Assembly (NCBI RefSeq): GCF_009828065.1
Contig: NZ_WTYK01000011.1
Span: 1-57,587, forward strand
Length of the DNA stretch: 57,587 nucleotides
From: Croceibacterium soli
GTDB lineage: Bacteria > Pseudomonadota > Alphaproteobacteria > Sphingomonadales > Sphingomonadaceae
Direction of reading: 5' to 3'
Numbering within the stretch: the stretch's first letter is position 1; every line of letters begins with the position of its first letter. The position numbers were made by a program, and so were the translations under genes. Below, one piece after another: positions 23,613 through 33,572 of the stretch. The notes below the pieces were generated by a model, which was given only the letters and a program-made list of their open reading frames with translations, was not told the DNA's origin and searched no databases.

Positions 23613-25239
23613 CGGCGAAATCGCGCGGCGGGCCCGAAGGAATGCCCCAGATCGCCACGATCACGCCGAACGCGACAACGGCCCAGGTGTACCACAGGCC
23701 GGCATAGACGTCCCCGGTCCGCGCCACGATGAACCCGGAGATCAGCGGCAGGAAGCCACCGAGGTAACCGGCGCCGATGTGATAGGGAATGGACATCGAG
23801 CTGTAGCGGATGCGCGGCGGGAACATCTCCGACAGCAAGGCGGCGACCGTCCCATAAGTCAGCGCCGACAACCCGCCGAGGACCAGCAGCAGGGCGAGAA
23901 TGCCGAGGATGTTGCCCAGCGGCGGCGACTGGCGGCTGAAGTCGAAGCCGGCGGCGGAGAGGGCCTGCTGCAGCCCATTCCGCCGCGCTTCGCCATCGGC
24001 GAACCACTCTTCGGCGAGCGGAACTGCGGCTCCGCCCACGGTAAGGCCGACCGTGCCGCCTTCGACCACCTGGTAGCGCACGCCGCTGGCGGTGAGCGTT
24101 TCGAGGATCTGGCCGCAGCGGCTCTGCTGCCGGCCGAACAGCTCGGCGAACGGATCGGTCGAGCATTCCGGCCCGGAGACGACGACCGGGTTGGCCTCCG
24201 CCGCGCGGGCGAGCCCCGGGTTCGCCAGGCTGCCCATGCCCCAGAACACCGGGAACAGCAGCAGCAGGGTCAGCAGCGCGCCGATCACGATCGGCTTCTT
24301 GCGCCCGACCCTGTCCGACCATTTGCCGACGACGATGTAGAAGCCCATCGCGATCAGGCCCGCCGCAAGCAGGATCAGTTCGACCGTGTGCTCCTCCACC
24401 CGCATCGGCCCGCGCAGGAAGGAGAGGCCGGAGAAGAACGCCGTGTACCAGATCGTCGTCAGGATGCCGGTGACGCCGAACAGGGCGACGAAGATGCGCT
24501 TCTTGTTGCCGGGGTAAGTGAAGCTTTCGGTGAACGGGTTCTTCGCCGTCTCGCCCGCTTCCTTCATCGCGCGGAACACCGGGCTTTCCGACAGCTTGAG
24601 CCGCATCCACAGCGAGATCGCCAGCAGGATCAGCGAGAGCAGGAACGGGATGCGCCAGCCCCAGTCGGCGAACTCTTCCGGCGGGATCGCCCAGCGGCAC
24701 AGGAGCACGACGGCGATCGACAGCACAAAGCCGCCGACCACGCTCGCCTGGATATAGCTGGTGTAGTAACCGCGCTTCTCCGGCGGCGCATGCTCCGCCA
24801 CGTAGATCGCCGCGCCGCCGTATTCGCCGCCCAGCGCCAGGCCCTGGAGGATGCGGAACAGGATCACGATCGCCGGTGCGACGAGGCCGATCGTCGCCGC
24901 GTCCGGCACGAGGCCGACCCCAGCGGTGGCAATGCCCATCAGGGTCACCGTGATCAGAAACGTGTACTTGCGGCCGAGCTTGTCGCCGAGATAGCCGAAC
25001 AGGATCGCGCCGAGCGGGCGGAACCCGAAGCCGACCGCGAACCCGGCCCAAACCAGCAGCAGTTGCAGCGTCTCGTTGCCGGCGGGGAAGAACGCCTGGC
25101 CGATCAGCGCGGCGAGCGTGCCGTAGATGAAGAAATCGTACCACTCGAACACAGTGCCGGCCGAAGAGGCGGCGATGACGAGGCGGATCTCCTTGTCGCT
25201 GGGTTGCTGGTGAGCTGCCGGAAGCGCTGCGGTGGCCAT
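23599..25239 (-). CDS. MFS transporter, metabolite:H+ symporter (MHS) family
   Basis: A 546-residue inner-membrane protein of the ProP/ShiA/KgtP type: SSAGTVFEWYDFFIYGTLAA in helix 1, the loop motif GYLGDKLGRKYTF, RILQGLALGGEYGGAAIYVA in helix 4 and GKWSDRVGRKKPIVIG in the second half. Substrates of the family include organic acids and compatible solutes; none can be assigned here. Odd feature: about 100 extra residues (340-440) between two late helices, with two cysteines (359, 375), most likely a periplasmic domain. It is upstream of and overlaps alr. Confidence 0.9.
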   Translation of the reverse strand: MATAALPAAHQQPSDKEIRLVIAASSAGTVFEWYDFFIYGTLAALIGQAFFPAGNETLQLLLVWAGFAVGFGFRPLGAILFGYLGDKLGRKYTFLITVTLMGIATAGVGLVPDAATIGLVAPAIVILFRILQGLALGGEYGGAAIYVAEHAPPEKRGYYTSYIQASVVGGFVLSIAVVLLCRWAIPPEEFADWGWRIPFLLSLILLAISLWMRLKLSESPVFRAMKEAGETAKNPFTESFTYPGNKKRIFVALFGVTGILTTIWYTAFFSGLSFLRGPMRVEEHTVELILLAAGLIAMGFYIVVGKWSDRVGRKKPIVIGALLTLLLLFPVFWGMGSLANPGLARAAEANPVVVSGPECSTDPFAELFGRQQSRCGQILETLTASGVRYQVVEGGTVGLTVGGAAVPLAEEWFADGEARRNGLQQALSAAGFDFSRQSPPLGNILGILALLLVLGGLSALTYGTVAALLSEMFPPRIRYSSMSIPYHIGAGYLGGFLPLISGFIVARTGDVYAGLWYTWAVVAFGVIVAIWGIPSGPPRDFADEIS

Positions 25240-25269
25240 GATTCTATGTCCTCTCCCCTGCTGCGCGGA

Positions 25270-25704
25270 TTAGCGGGAGGGGTGGGCGCTGGAAAGGGCC
25301 TCGCGCGCGGCCGCCCACGGAAGCAGCATCGCGCCGTGGCGGCCGGGGAAGTCCCGGGCGGCCGCGATGGCGGACAAGCCTGGCCAGTCCGGCATGTCGC
25401 CAGTGCCGGTAAGCCAGGCCGCTAGTGCGGCATGAGTGGCCTCGATCGCCGCGAGGTCGCGGCCAGTCGCCGCGCGGGCAAAGATCGCCGCCGCCGCCTG
25501 GCCTACGGCACAGGCGCGGACCTGCAGGCCGAGGCGCTCGATCCCCCCGTCGGCGCCGGTGGCGATGTCCGCGCGCAGCGTGCTGCCGCAGCTTTTGGAG
25601 CGGGCTTCGCCGTGCAGCGGCAGGCCCGGGTCCGGCGGAAACTCGGCCAGAGCGACCGCGAGGCCGAGCAACTCGGGCGTGTAGAGCTTTTCGGCGGCAG
25701 CCAC
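25270..25704 (-). CDS. Iron-sulfur cluster assembly scaffold-like protein (NifU/IscU N-terminal family)
   Basis: A 144-residue IscU-fold protein. Two of the three cluster-ligand cysteines of IscU are recognisable: ARSKSCGSTL (about 39) and GLQVRACAVGQAAAAI (about 64). The third is missing, the region reading RDFPGRHGAMLLPW, as in the alphaproteobacterial branch annotated as scaffold proteins. It may therefore not assemble clusters as IscU does. GTG start at 25704, abutting the cvpA stop (TGAGTG), so it is translationally coupled to cvpA. Confidence 0.8.
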   Translation of the reverse strand: MAAAEKLYTPELLGLAVALAEFPPDPGLPLHGEARSKSCGSTLRADIATGADGGIERLGLQVRACAVGQAAAAIFARAATGRDLAAIEATHAALAAWLTGTGDMPDWPGLSAIAAARDFPGRHGAMLLPWAAAREALSSAHPSR

Positions 25705-26235
25705 TCAGGCCTCCGCCGGCGTCACCGCCTCTTCCTGGCGCAGCCGTTCGCGGCGCATCTCGATCAGCTGGACGAGCGCTTCGGAGCCGGCATTGACGAA
25801 AGCATAAGTCCGCGCATTGCGAATCCAGGTCGGGCGCCCGTCCGGACCCCAGATCGTGTCGTACCCGAGCACCAGAAGGGAGAAGGCGATGACCACGACG
25901 ATCACGCCCTTCACCGCACCGAACCCGAAGCCGAGCACCCGGTCGATCGGCCCGATTACGGAGCTTCGCGAGGCCTTCCCGATCCGTCCGGCGATCAGCT
26001 TCACGATCCCGTAGGGGATCAGCAGCAGCAGCGCGAAGGCGAGCACGGCCGCGCCCGAAGGCGTGCCGATGTATTCGTTGAGCGCCGCGGTGAAATCGGT
26101 GTGCAGGAAACGGATCGCGGCGATCGCCAGGACCCACGCGGCGAGCGAAAGCACTTCCTGCACGAACCCGCGCGCGAACCCCCCGACCGCGGCGACGCCC
26201 ACGATCACCAGAACGATAATGTCGAACCCCGTCAT
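25705..26235 (-). CDS. cvpA: CvpA family inner-membrane protein
   Basis: A 176-residue protein with four hydrophobic helices (about 3-22, 26-45, 62-83, 103-124) and the family pattern FDIIVLVIVGVAAVGGFARG at the N-terminus and DRVLGFGFGAVKGVIVVVIA before helix 4. CvpA was named for colicin V production and is linked to envelope homeostasis; the molecular role is unsettled. It lies 9 bp downstream of radA and is followed without a gap by the IscU-like gene. Confidence 0.9.
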   Translation of the reverse strand: MTGFDIIVLVIVGVAAVGGFARGFVQEVLSLAAWVLAIAAIRFLHTDFTAALNEYIGTPSGAAVLAFALLLLIPYGIVKLIAGRIGKASRSSVIGPIDRVLGFGFGAVKGVIVVVIAFSLLVLGYDTIWGPDGRPTWIRNARTYAFVNAGSEALVQLIEMRRERLRQEEAVTPAEA

Positions 26236-26244
26236 CGCCGTAAA

Positions 26245-27612
26245 CTATGCGCCCGCCATAATCCGGTCAACGAGCTTCGGCAGGCGGTCCATTCCGCCGT
26301 AGCGCAAGCCGCGCGGCACATCGCCGATATCGTCGGGCCCGCAGGCCTGTTCGAACCCCAGCTTGGCCGTTTCGCGCAGGCGCAGCCCGGCGTGGGCGAC
26401 CGGGCGGACTTCGCCGGCCAGCGAGACTTCGCCGAAGAACGCGCTGCGCAGCGGCAGCGGCTTATCCGCCAGGGCGGAAATCAGCGCCGCCGCCACAGCC
26501 AGGTCCGCCGCCGGATCGGTCAGGCGGTAGCCCCCAGAAACGTTGAGATAGACTTCGGCGGCGGAGAAGTTGAGCCCGCAGCGGGATTCGAGCACCGCCA
26601 GCAGCATCGCCAGGCGCCCGCTGTCCCACCCTACGACCGCCCGGCGCGGCGTGGCGCCCGATTGCAGCCGCACGATCAGCGCCTGGACTTCGACCAGCAC
26701 CGGCCGCGTGCCTTCCAGCGCCGGGAACACCGCGCTGCCCGCCACCGGATGCTCGCGCCCGGTGAGGAACAGCGAGGAGGGGTTGGGCACTTCCTCCAGC
26801 CCCTGCCCGGCCATCGCGAACACGCCGATCTCGTCGACGGCGCCGAAGCGGTTCTTGAGCGCGCGAAGGATGCGATACTGGTGGCTGCGCTCCCCTTCGA
26901 AGCTCATCACCACGTCGACCATGTGCTCCAGCACGCGCGGCCCGGCGATACTGCCGTCCTTGGTCACGTGGCCGACCAGCACCAGCGCGCAGCCGCTTTC
27001 CTTGGCGTAGCGGATCAGCTCGAACGCACAGCCGCGCACCTGGCTGACCGTGCCGGGAGCGCCCTCGATCGTGTCCGAATGCATCGTCTGGATCGAATCG
27101 ATCACCAGCAGGCTCGGCGAAGCGCCCCGCCCCAGCGTCGTCAGGATGTCGCGCACGGAAGTGGCCGAAGCGAGCCGGATCGGCGCCTTGGCATAGCCGA
27201 GCCGCTCCGCCCGCAGGCGGACCTGACCTGCCGCCTCCTCCCCGCTGACATAGACCACGTCCGCACCGCCCGCCGCGAGCTTGGCCGAAGCCTGGAGCAG
27301 CAGCGTGGACTTGCCGATGCCCGGATCGCCGCCCATCAGGATCGCTGCGCCGGGTACCAGGCCTCCGCCGAGCGCGCGGTCGAACTCCGCCAGTCCGGTC
27401 GAGCGGCGCTGGAGCGTCTCGCCCGGAGCGTCGAGCTTGACGAACTCGATCGCCCGCCCGCCGGCGGAAAGATCGTGCTTCAGCGAGAAGACGCTAGCCG
27501 GCGTATCCTCCACCAGCGTGTTCCACTCGGCACAGTCGCCGCACTGGCCCTGCCAGCGGTGCGAAACCCCGCCGCAGGCCTGACAGACGTAGCGTCGCTT
27601 GGTCTTTGACAT
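26245..27612 (-). CDS. radA: DNA repair protein RadA
   Basis: A 455-residue RecA-like ATPase that drives branch migration of recombination intermediates. The N-terminal zinc finger is CQACGGVSHRWQGQCGDC; Walker A GGDPGIGKSTLLLQ (about 93-106); the RadA-specific KNRFGAVDEIG follows; the C-terminal Lon-protease-like domain contains VEVQALIV and LNVSGGYRLTDPAADLAVA. Full length. It is 56 bp downstream of dnaJ on the same strand. Confidence 0.96.
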   Translation of the reverse strand: MSKTKRRYVCQACGGVSHRWQGQCGDCAEWNTLVEDTPASVFSLKHDLSAGGRAIEFVKLDAPGETLQRRSTGLAEFDRALGGGLVPGAAILMGGDPGIGKSTLLLQASAKLAAGGADVVYVSGEEAAGQVRLRAERLGYAKAPIRLASATSVRDILTTLGRGASPSLLVIDSIQTMHSDTIEGAPGTVSQVRGCAFELIRYAKESGCALVLVGHVTKDGSIAGPRVLEHMVDVVMSFEGERSHQYRILRALKNRFGAVDEIGVFAMAGQGLEEVPNPSSLFLTGREHPVAGSAVFPALEGTRPVLVEVQALIVRLQSGATPRRAVVGWDSGRLAMLLAVLESRCGLNFSAAEVYLNVSGGYRLTDPAADLAVAAALISALADKPLPLRSAFFGEVSLAGEVRPVAHAGLRLRETAKLGFEQACGPDDIGDVPRGLRYGGMDRLPKLVDRIMAGA

Positions 27613-27668
27613 GAGCGAGGCTTATTCGGAACGAACAGAGAACGCAAGGGCGGCGCGCGGGCCGCCGC

Positions 27669-28793
27669 TCACTCGGTCAGGTCGGACCAGACGTTCTTCA
27701 GCTTGGCCAGGAAACCCGCGCTTTGCGGGCATTCCTCGCCCGTCTCGGTCTCGCGGAACTCGCACAGCAGTTCCTTCTGCCGCGCCGTCAGTCTAGTCGG
27801 GGTCTCGACCATGATCTCGGTCACGAGGTCGCCGCGCCCGCGCCCTTGCAGCACCGGCATGCCGGCGCCGCGCTTGCGGAGCTGCTTGCCCGTCTGGATC
27901 CCGGGCGGGATGTCGATCGTGTGGCGCTCCCCGTCGAGACCGGGGATCTCGATCGTCCCGCCGAGGGCGGCGGTGGTGAAGCTGATCGGCACACGGGTGA
28001 ACAGAGTCGTGCCCTCGCGCTCGAACACGTCGTGCGGGCGGACGTGGATGAAGATGTAGAGGTCCCCCGGAGGGGCGCCCATCGGGCCGGCTTCGCCTTT
28101 GCCCGACAGACGGATCCGCGTGCCGGTGTCGACACCGGGCGGAATGTCGACTTCGAGCGTCTGCACACGGTCGACGCGCCCTTCCCCGCGGCAGTTCTGA
28201 CATGGCTGCTCGAGCACTTCCCCCCGGCCGCCGCAGTTGTGGCACGGCTTTTCGATAACGAAGAAGCCCTGCTGCGCGCGGATTTTGCCGTGGCCGCGGC
28301 ACAGCGCGCACATGCGCTTGCCGGTGCCGGGCTGGGCGCCGCTGCCCTGGCAGGGGTCGCAGGCGACGGAGACTTCGACCTGGATCTCGGCATGCTTGCC
28401 GTCGTACGCGTCCTCCAGACCGATCTGCATGTCATAGCGCAAGTCCGCGCCGCGGCGGGCCCGCTGGCGCGCGCCGCCGCCCCCGAAGGAGTTGCCGAAG
28501 ATCGTTTCGAAGATATCGCCGAGATCGGCGAAGTCGGCGCCCTGCCCGGCGCCGCCGCCGTTCTGGAACGCCGCATGGCCGTAGCGGTCGTAAGCGGCCC
28601 GCTTCTGCGGGTCCTTCAGGCAGTCGTAGGCGGCGCTGATCGCCTTGAACTTGGCCTCGTTGTCCTTGCACCCCCCGTTGCGATCCGGGTGGTGCTGCAT
28701 CGCCAGCTTGCGATAGGCGGCCTTGATCGTGCGGTCGTCCGCCGTGCGGTCGACCCCGAGCAGTTCGTAATAATCGATTTCCGTCGCAGACAT
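27669..28793 (-). CDS. dnaJ: Chaperone protein DnaJ
   Basis: A 374-residue type I J-protein. J domain (4-70) with the HPD tripeptide in MQHHPDRNG; Gly/Phe-rich region (about 75-105, FQNGGGAGQGADF); four CxxCxGxG zinc modules (CDPCQGSG, CALCRGHG, CHNCGGRG, CQNCRGEG, about 143-205); then the substrate-binding C-terminal barrels. It stimulates DnaK ATPase and delivers clients. It is 80 bp downstream of dnaK, the normal pair. Confidence 0.97.
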   Translation of the reverse strand: MSATEIDYYELLGVDRTADDRTIKAAYRKLAMQHHPDRNGGCKDNEAKFKAISAAYDCLKDPQKRAAYDRYGHAAFQNGGGAGQGADFADLGDIFETIFGNSFGGGGARQRARRGADLRYDMQIGLEDAYDGKHAEIQVEVSVACDPCQGSGAQPGTGKRMCALCRGHGKIRAQQGFFVIEKPCHNCGGRGEVLEQPCQNCRGEGRVDRVQTLEVDIPPGVDTGTRIRLSGKGEAGPMGAPPGDLYIFIHVRPHDVFEREGTTLFTRVPISFTTAALGGTIEIPGLDGERHTIDIPPGIQTGKQLRKRGAGMPVLQGRGRGDLVTEIMVETPTRLTARQKELLCEFRETETGEECPQSAGFLAKLKNVWSDLTE

Positions 28794-28873
28794 AATTCAG
28801 AGACCCCGCCCCTCAAACCTAGCCGCCACCGGGGCGGAATGCACCGGTGACGGCATAGGCTTCCACAAGGCGA

Positions 28874-30808
<1,935 letters not shown>

Positions 30809-30897
30809 GGTTTCCCCAGTTCCTCTTTTGCGTTTGGACGCCGCACGGTCGGCTCCCCGTCCATGGCGAAGCGCGTCGGCAGCTCTGTTGACGGGGG

Positions 30898-30927
30898 CGA
30901 TATAGGTGCGGTTTCGCTTGGCACAAG
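30898..30927 (-). promoter_or_regulatory. Candidate heat-shock (RpoH-type) promoter of dnaK
   Basis: On the minus strand CTTGTG (30922-30927) is followed after 15 bases by CCTATAT (about 30900-30906), close to alphaproteobacterial RpoH promoters (CTTG near -35, CYTATNT near -10). It lies about 90 bp before the dnaK ATG in the region shared with the divergent copper chaperone gene. There is no CIRCE element here. Confidence 0.45.
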
Positions 30928-30975
30928 GGATGCGGCGGGCTAGAAAATCCGCCACTCAGGAGGGGAGAAAATCAT

Positions 30976-31458
30976 ATGAAAATCGCCTTTTTTCCAGCCA
31001 TCGCGCTGGCCGTCGGCACGCTTGGCCTGTCTGCTTGCGGGGAGGAAGCGCAGGCTCCCGCGGAAGCCGCGACGAATTCGCCCGCGGGCGTTGCCGTTGC
31101 CGACGGGCGGCTCGTGCTGCCGGCGGTGAAGGGAAATCCCGGCGCGATCTACTTCAGCGTCAGCAACGATTCCGACAGCCCGGTGACGATCCGCAACGCT
31201 TCCCTGGAAGGCGCCGGCAGCGCCATGATCCACCAGATGAGCACCGCGGACGGCCAGGCGAGCATGAACGAGGTCATGCAGGTCGACGTGCCGGCCAATG
31301 GCCAGCTGGAGTTCAAGCCGGGCGACCTGCACGTGATGGCGATGGAGCTCGACGAGACGCTCGCAGCCGGCGGGACCGCCGACGTGACCCTGCACTTCGC
31401 CCGCGGCGACAAAGTGACTTTCCCTGCGCAGATCCTCGCGGCGGGCGACGAACGCTAA
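30976..31458 (+). CDS. Copper chaperone PCu(A)C family lipoprotein
   Basis: A 160-residue exported protein with signal peptide and lipobox-like LGLSACGEE. The copper-site residues of the family are visible: AMIHQMS (H and M), NEVMQVD, and GDLHVMAMEL with the HxM end motif. Such proteins carry Cu(I) to the CuA site of cytochrome c oxidase or otherwise handle periplasmic copper. AGGAGGGGAG precedes the ATG by about 9 bases, a strong ribosome site. It is followed after 8 bp by the HExxH protein. Confidence 0.92.
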   Translation: MKIAFFPAIALAVGTLGLSACGEEAQAPAEAATNSPAGVAVADGRLVLPAVKGNPGAIYFSVSNDSDSPVTIRNASLEGAGSAMIHQMSTADGQASMNEVMQVDVPANGQLEFKPGDLHVMAMELDETLAAGGTADVTLHFARGDKVTFPAQILAAGDER

Positions 31459-31466
31459 TCCGGGGA

Positions 31467-31985
31467 ATGGTGCCCGAACCTCAAGCCGGCGCCACCTGCC
31501 CCGTCGGTGGGGAGCGCCGGCTGACCGGGGGCGAGATCGCCCTCGCCCGCAGCGTGTTCGGCGATGCGATCGACTACGCCAGAGTCACGATCCGCCGCCG
31601 CAAGTGGTTCCCGTTCCAGCCGCGGCGGGTGACGATGGCCCCGCGCGGGCACATCCACTTCCATCCGCTCGCCTCGCATTACTGCGACGACTTCTCGCAA
31701 GCCTCGCTCGTTCGGGCGGGTCTGTTCATCCACGAAATGACCCATGTCTGGCAGACGCAGACCCGTGGCGACTTGTACCTGCTGCTCCATCGCCATCCGT
31801 TCTGCAGCTACGACTACAGCCTCAAGCCCGGCTGGCGGCTGGAGCGCTACGGCATCGAACAGCAGGCGGAGATCGTCCGCCACGCGTTCCTGTTGCGCAA
31901 CGGGGTCAGGCTGCCCGGCGCCGCCGATCCTGCCGATTATGACCTGCTGGTCGATTTCCCCGGCGCCTCGCTCCGCAAGGCTTGA
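31467..31985 (+). CDS. HExxH zinc-metalloprotease-like protein ('vgr-related' family)
   Basis: A 172-residue protein. It has RRLTGGEIALARSVFGDAID near the N-terminus, then LFIHEMTHVWQTQTRG with HExxH (HEMTH) in the middle, and YGIEQQAEIVRHAFLLRNG after it, whose Glu could be the third zinc ligand. The name 'vgr-related' comes from similarity to parts of large Vgr/Rhs-associated proteins and is not evidence of a type VI system; none is present. It lacks a signal peptide. The ATG at 31467 follows a GGGGA box and the preceding gene by 8 bp, so the two are probably cotranscribed. Confidence 0.75.
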   Translation: MVPEPQAGATCPVGGERRLTGGEIALARSVFGDAIDYARVTIRRRKWFPFQPRRVTMAPRGHIHFHPLASHYCDDFSQASLVRAGLFIHEMTHVWQTQTRGDLYLLLHRHPFCSYDYSLKPGWRLERYGIEQQAEIVRHAFLLRNGVRLPGAADPADYDLLVDFPGASLRKA

Positions 31986-32061
31986 GCTGATCGGTTACAC
32001 TTGATACCAATTGCATTGCATCCGGGCGGCCCAACCCGCGCCCGGCCACGGGTCCCGCCCA

Positions 32062-33222
32062 ATGCAGCTTTCCGATTACGGCATGTCGCGCGAGCGCGGC
32101 TTCCTTTCGCCCTACGAAATCGACGCAGTCGCCCTCCCCGCTCAGTTCGACGAAGTGAAGCAGGCGGCGGGCAATCTTTCCGGCCTGCTCACCACCGGGC
32201 GCATCCGCCACTGGCTCGGCCAGCTCGCCGATCCCGGGATCGAGGAGTGGGCCCGCGAGGCGGCCGAGCAGGAAGTCCGCACCGCGATGGTTCACTACAG
32301 CTTCCTGGTGCAAGCCTATGTCTGGGGAGAGCCGGAGCCGCCGGCCTTTCTGCCGGCCAATCTGTCCCGCCCGATCGTCGCCATTGCCGATCGGCTCGGC
32401 CAGGCGCCGCTGCTGCCCTACTCCGCTTATGTGCTCGACAACTGGTACCGGCTCGACAAGGCCGGGCCGATCGATTTGTCGAACATCGCCATGTTCCAGA
32501 ACTTCCTCGGCGGCGCGGACGAGAACTGGTTCGTGCTGGTCCATGTCGCCATCGAGGCCGAAGCCGGCGTGTTGCTCGACAACGCCGTGAAACTGGTTGC
32601 GGCCTCCAGCCAGCGCGATGCCGCCGAGGCCGAACGCCTGCTGGTCGAAATGGACCAGGCGTGGGAGCGGATCTACGGCCACTTCGGCCGCATGCCGGAG
32701 CGCTGCGATCCCTACATCTATTTCCACCGCGTGCGGCCCTACATCCACGGCTGGGCCAACAACCCGGCGCTCGGAGAAGGCCTCGTCTACGAAGGTGTCG
32801 ACCGCTTCGAAGGACGGCCGCAGGCCTATCGCGGACAGACCGGCTCGCAGAGCTCGATCGTCCCGGCAATGGACGCGCTGTTCGGCGTCGGCCACAGCGA
32901 CGATCCGCTGAAGCGCTTCCTCGACGAACTGCACCACTACCGCCCCGTACCGCACCGCCGCTTCATCGAAGATCTCGGAGCGCACTCGACCTTGCGCGCG
33001 TTCGTCACCGGCTCCGGCTCATCCAGCCTGAAAGCCGCCTTCAACGCCTGCCTCGAACAGGTCGCCCGCTTCCGCACCCGCCACCTCGAATACGCGGCGA
33101 GCTACATCAACAAGCAGGCCGGCTCGATCAAAGGCAACGACCCCGACGTCGGCACCGGCGGCACGCCCTTCATGAAGTACCTGAAGAAACACCGCGACGA
33201 GAACCGCGCGCAGATCGTGTGA
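32062..33222 (+). CDS. Indoleamine 2,3-dioxygenase family haem protein
   Basis: A 386-residue bacterial IDO. The haem-ligating histidine is in FRTRHLEYAASYI (His341), followed by the conserved loop GTGGTPFMKYLKK; GSQSSIVPAMDALFGVGH matches the substrate-side helix of the family, and RGFLSPYEIDAVALP its N-terminus. IDO opens the indole ring of tryptophan to N-formylkynurenine. No other kynurenine-pathway gene is nearby, so the route downstream, or a different indole substrate, is open. I chose ATG 32062 (MQLSDYGMSRERG); an upstream in-frame start adds an unlikely leader. Confidence 0.9.
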   Translation: MQLSDYGMSRERGFLSPYEIDAVALPAQFDEVKQAAGNLSGLLTTGRIRHWLGQLADPGIEEWAREAAEQEVRTAMVHYSFLVQAYVWGEPEPPAFLPANLSRPIVAIADRLGQAPLLPYSAYVLDNWYRLDKAGPIDLSNIAMFQNFLGGADENWFVLVHVAIEAEAGVLLDNAVKLVAASSQRDAAEAERLLVEMDQAWERIYGHFGRMPERCDPYIYFHRVRPYIHGWANNPALGEGLVYEGVDRFEGRPQAYRGQTGSQSSIVPAMDALFGVGHSDDPLKRFLDELHHYRPVPHRRFIEDLGAHSTLRAFVTGSGSSSLKAAFNACLEQVARFRTRHLEYAASYINKQAGSIKGNDPDVGTGGTPFMKYLKKHRDENRAQIV

Positions 33223-33237
33223 CGGGGCAGCGCCAGC

Positions 33238-33507
33238 GTCCTTCGACAGGCTCAGGACGAACGGATTGGGATTGGGCGGTATCTCCGCTCTTTACCCTCA
33301 CCCGTTCTACCCGCACCCTTTCTACTCTCACCCCGTTCGTGGTGAGCTTGTCGAACCACGCGAGGCGCGCGCCAAGGTCTCCGGCAACAAGCGGCCCGGT
33401 CTCGCCCACCAGCGGCCTCTGCGCGCACTGCCCGATGGACCCTGAACCAAGTTCAGGGTGACGAGGGTCATATCACTCATCGTCATGCTGAACTCGTTTC
33501 AGCACCC
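33238..33507. repeat. Four repeat units between the IDO gene and grpE
   Basis: Two 25-bp hairpin units at 33238-33262 (stem GTCCT/AGGAC) and 33335-33359 (stem GTGGT/ACCAC, opposite orientation), then two units of another family at 33438-33461 (CCCTGAA...TTCAGGG, GTGACG) and 33480-33507 (CGTCATGCTGAACTCG...). The sequence lies between convergent genes (IDO and grpE). No gene is seen in the 350-bp gap. Confidence 0.9.
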
Positions 33508-33572
33508 ATCTCGCCGCCTGGACCGGTCGCCGGGGATGGGCACGAGCGTACCCCAAACGACGAACCCGCCCC

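Noticed and set aside
31467-31985. Type VI secretion link for the 'vgr-related' protein
   Set aside because: No VgrG, Hcp, PAAR or sheath genes; the protein is only a small HExxH domain.
32011-32061. Upstream in-frame ATG for the IDO gene
   Set aside because: It would add a 17-residue leader rich in Pro/Ala/Gly that does not look like family N-termini; the ATG at 32062 matches better.
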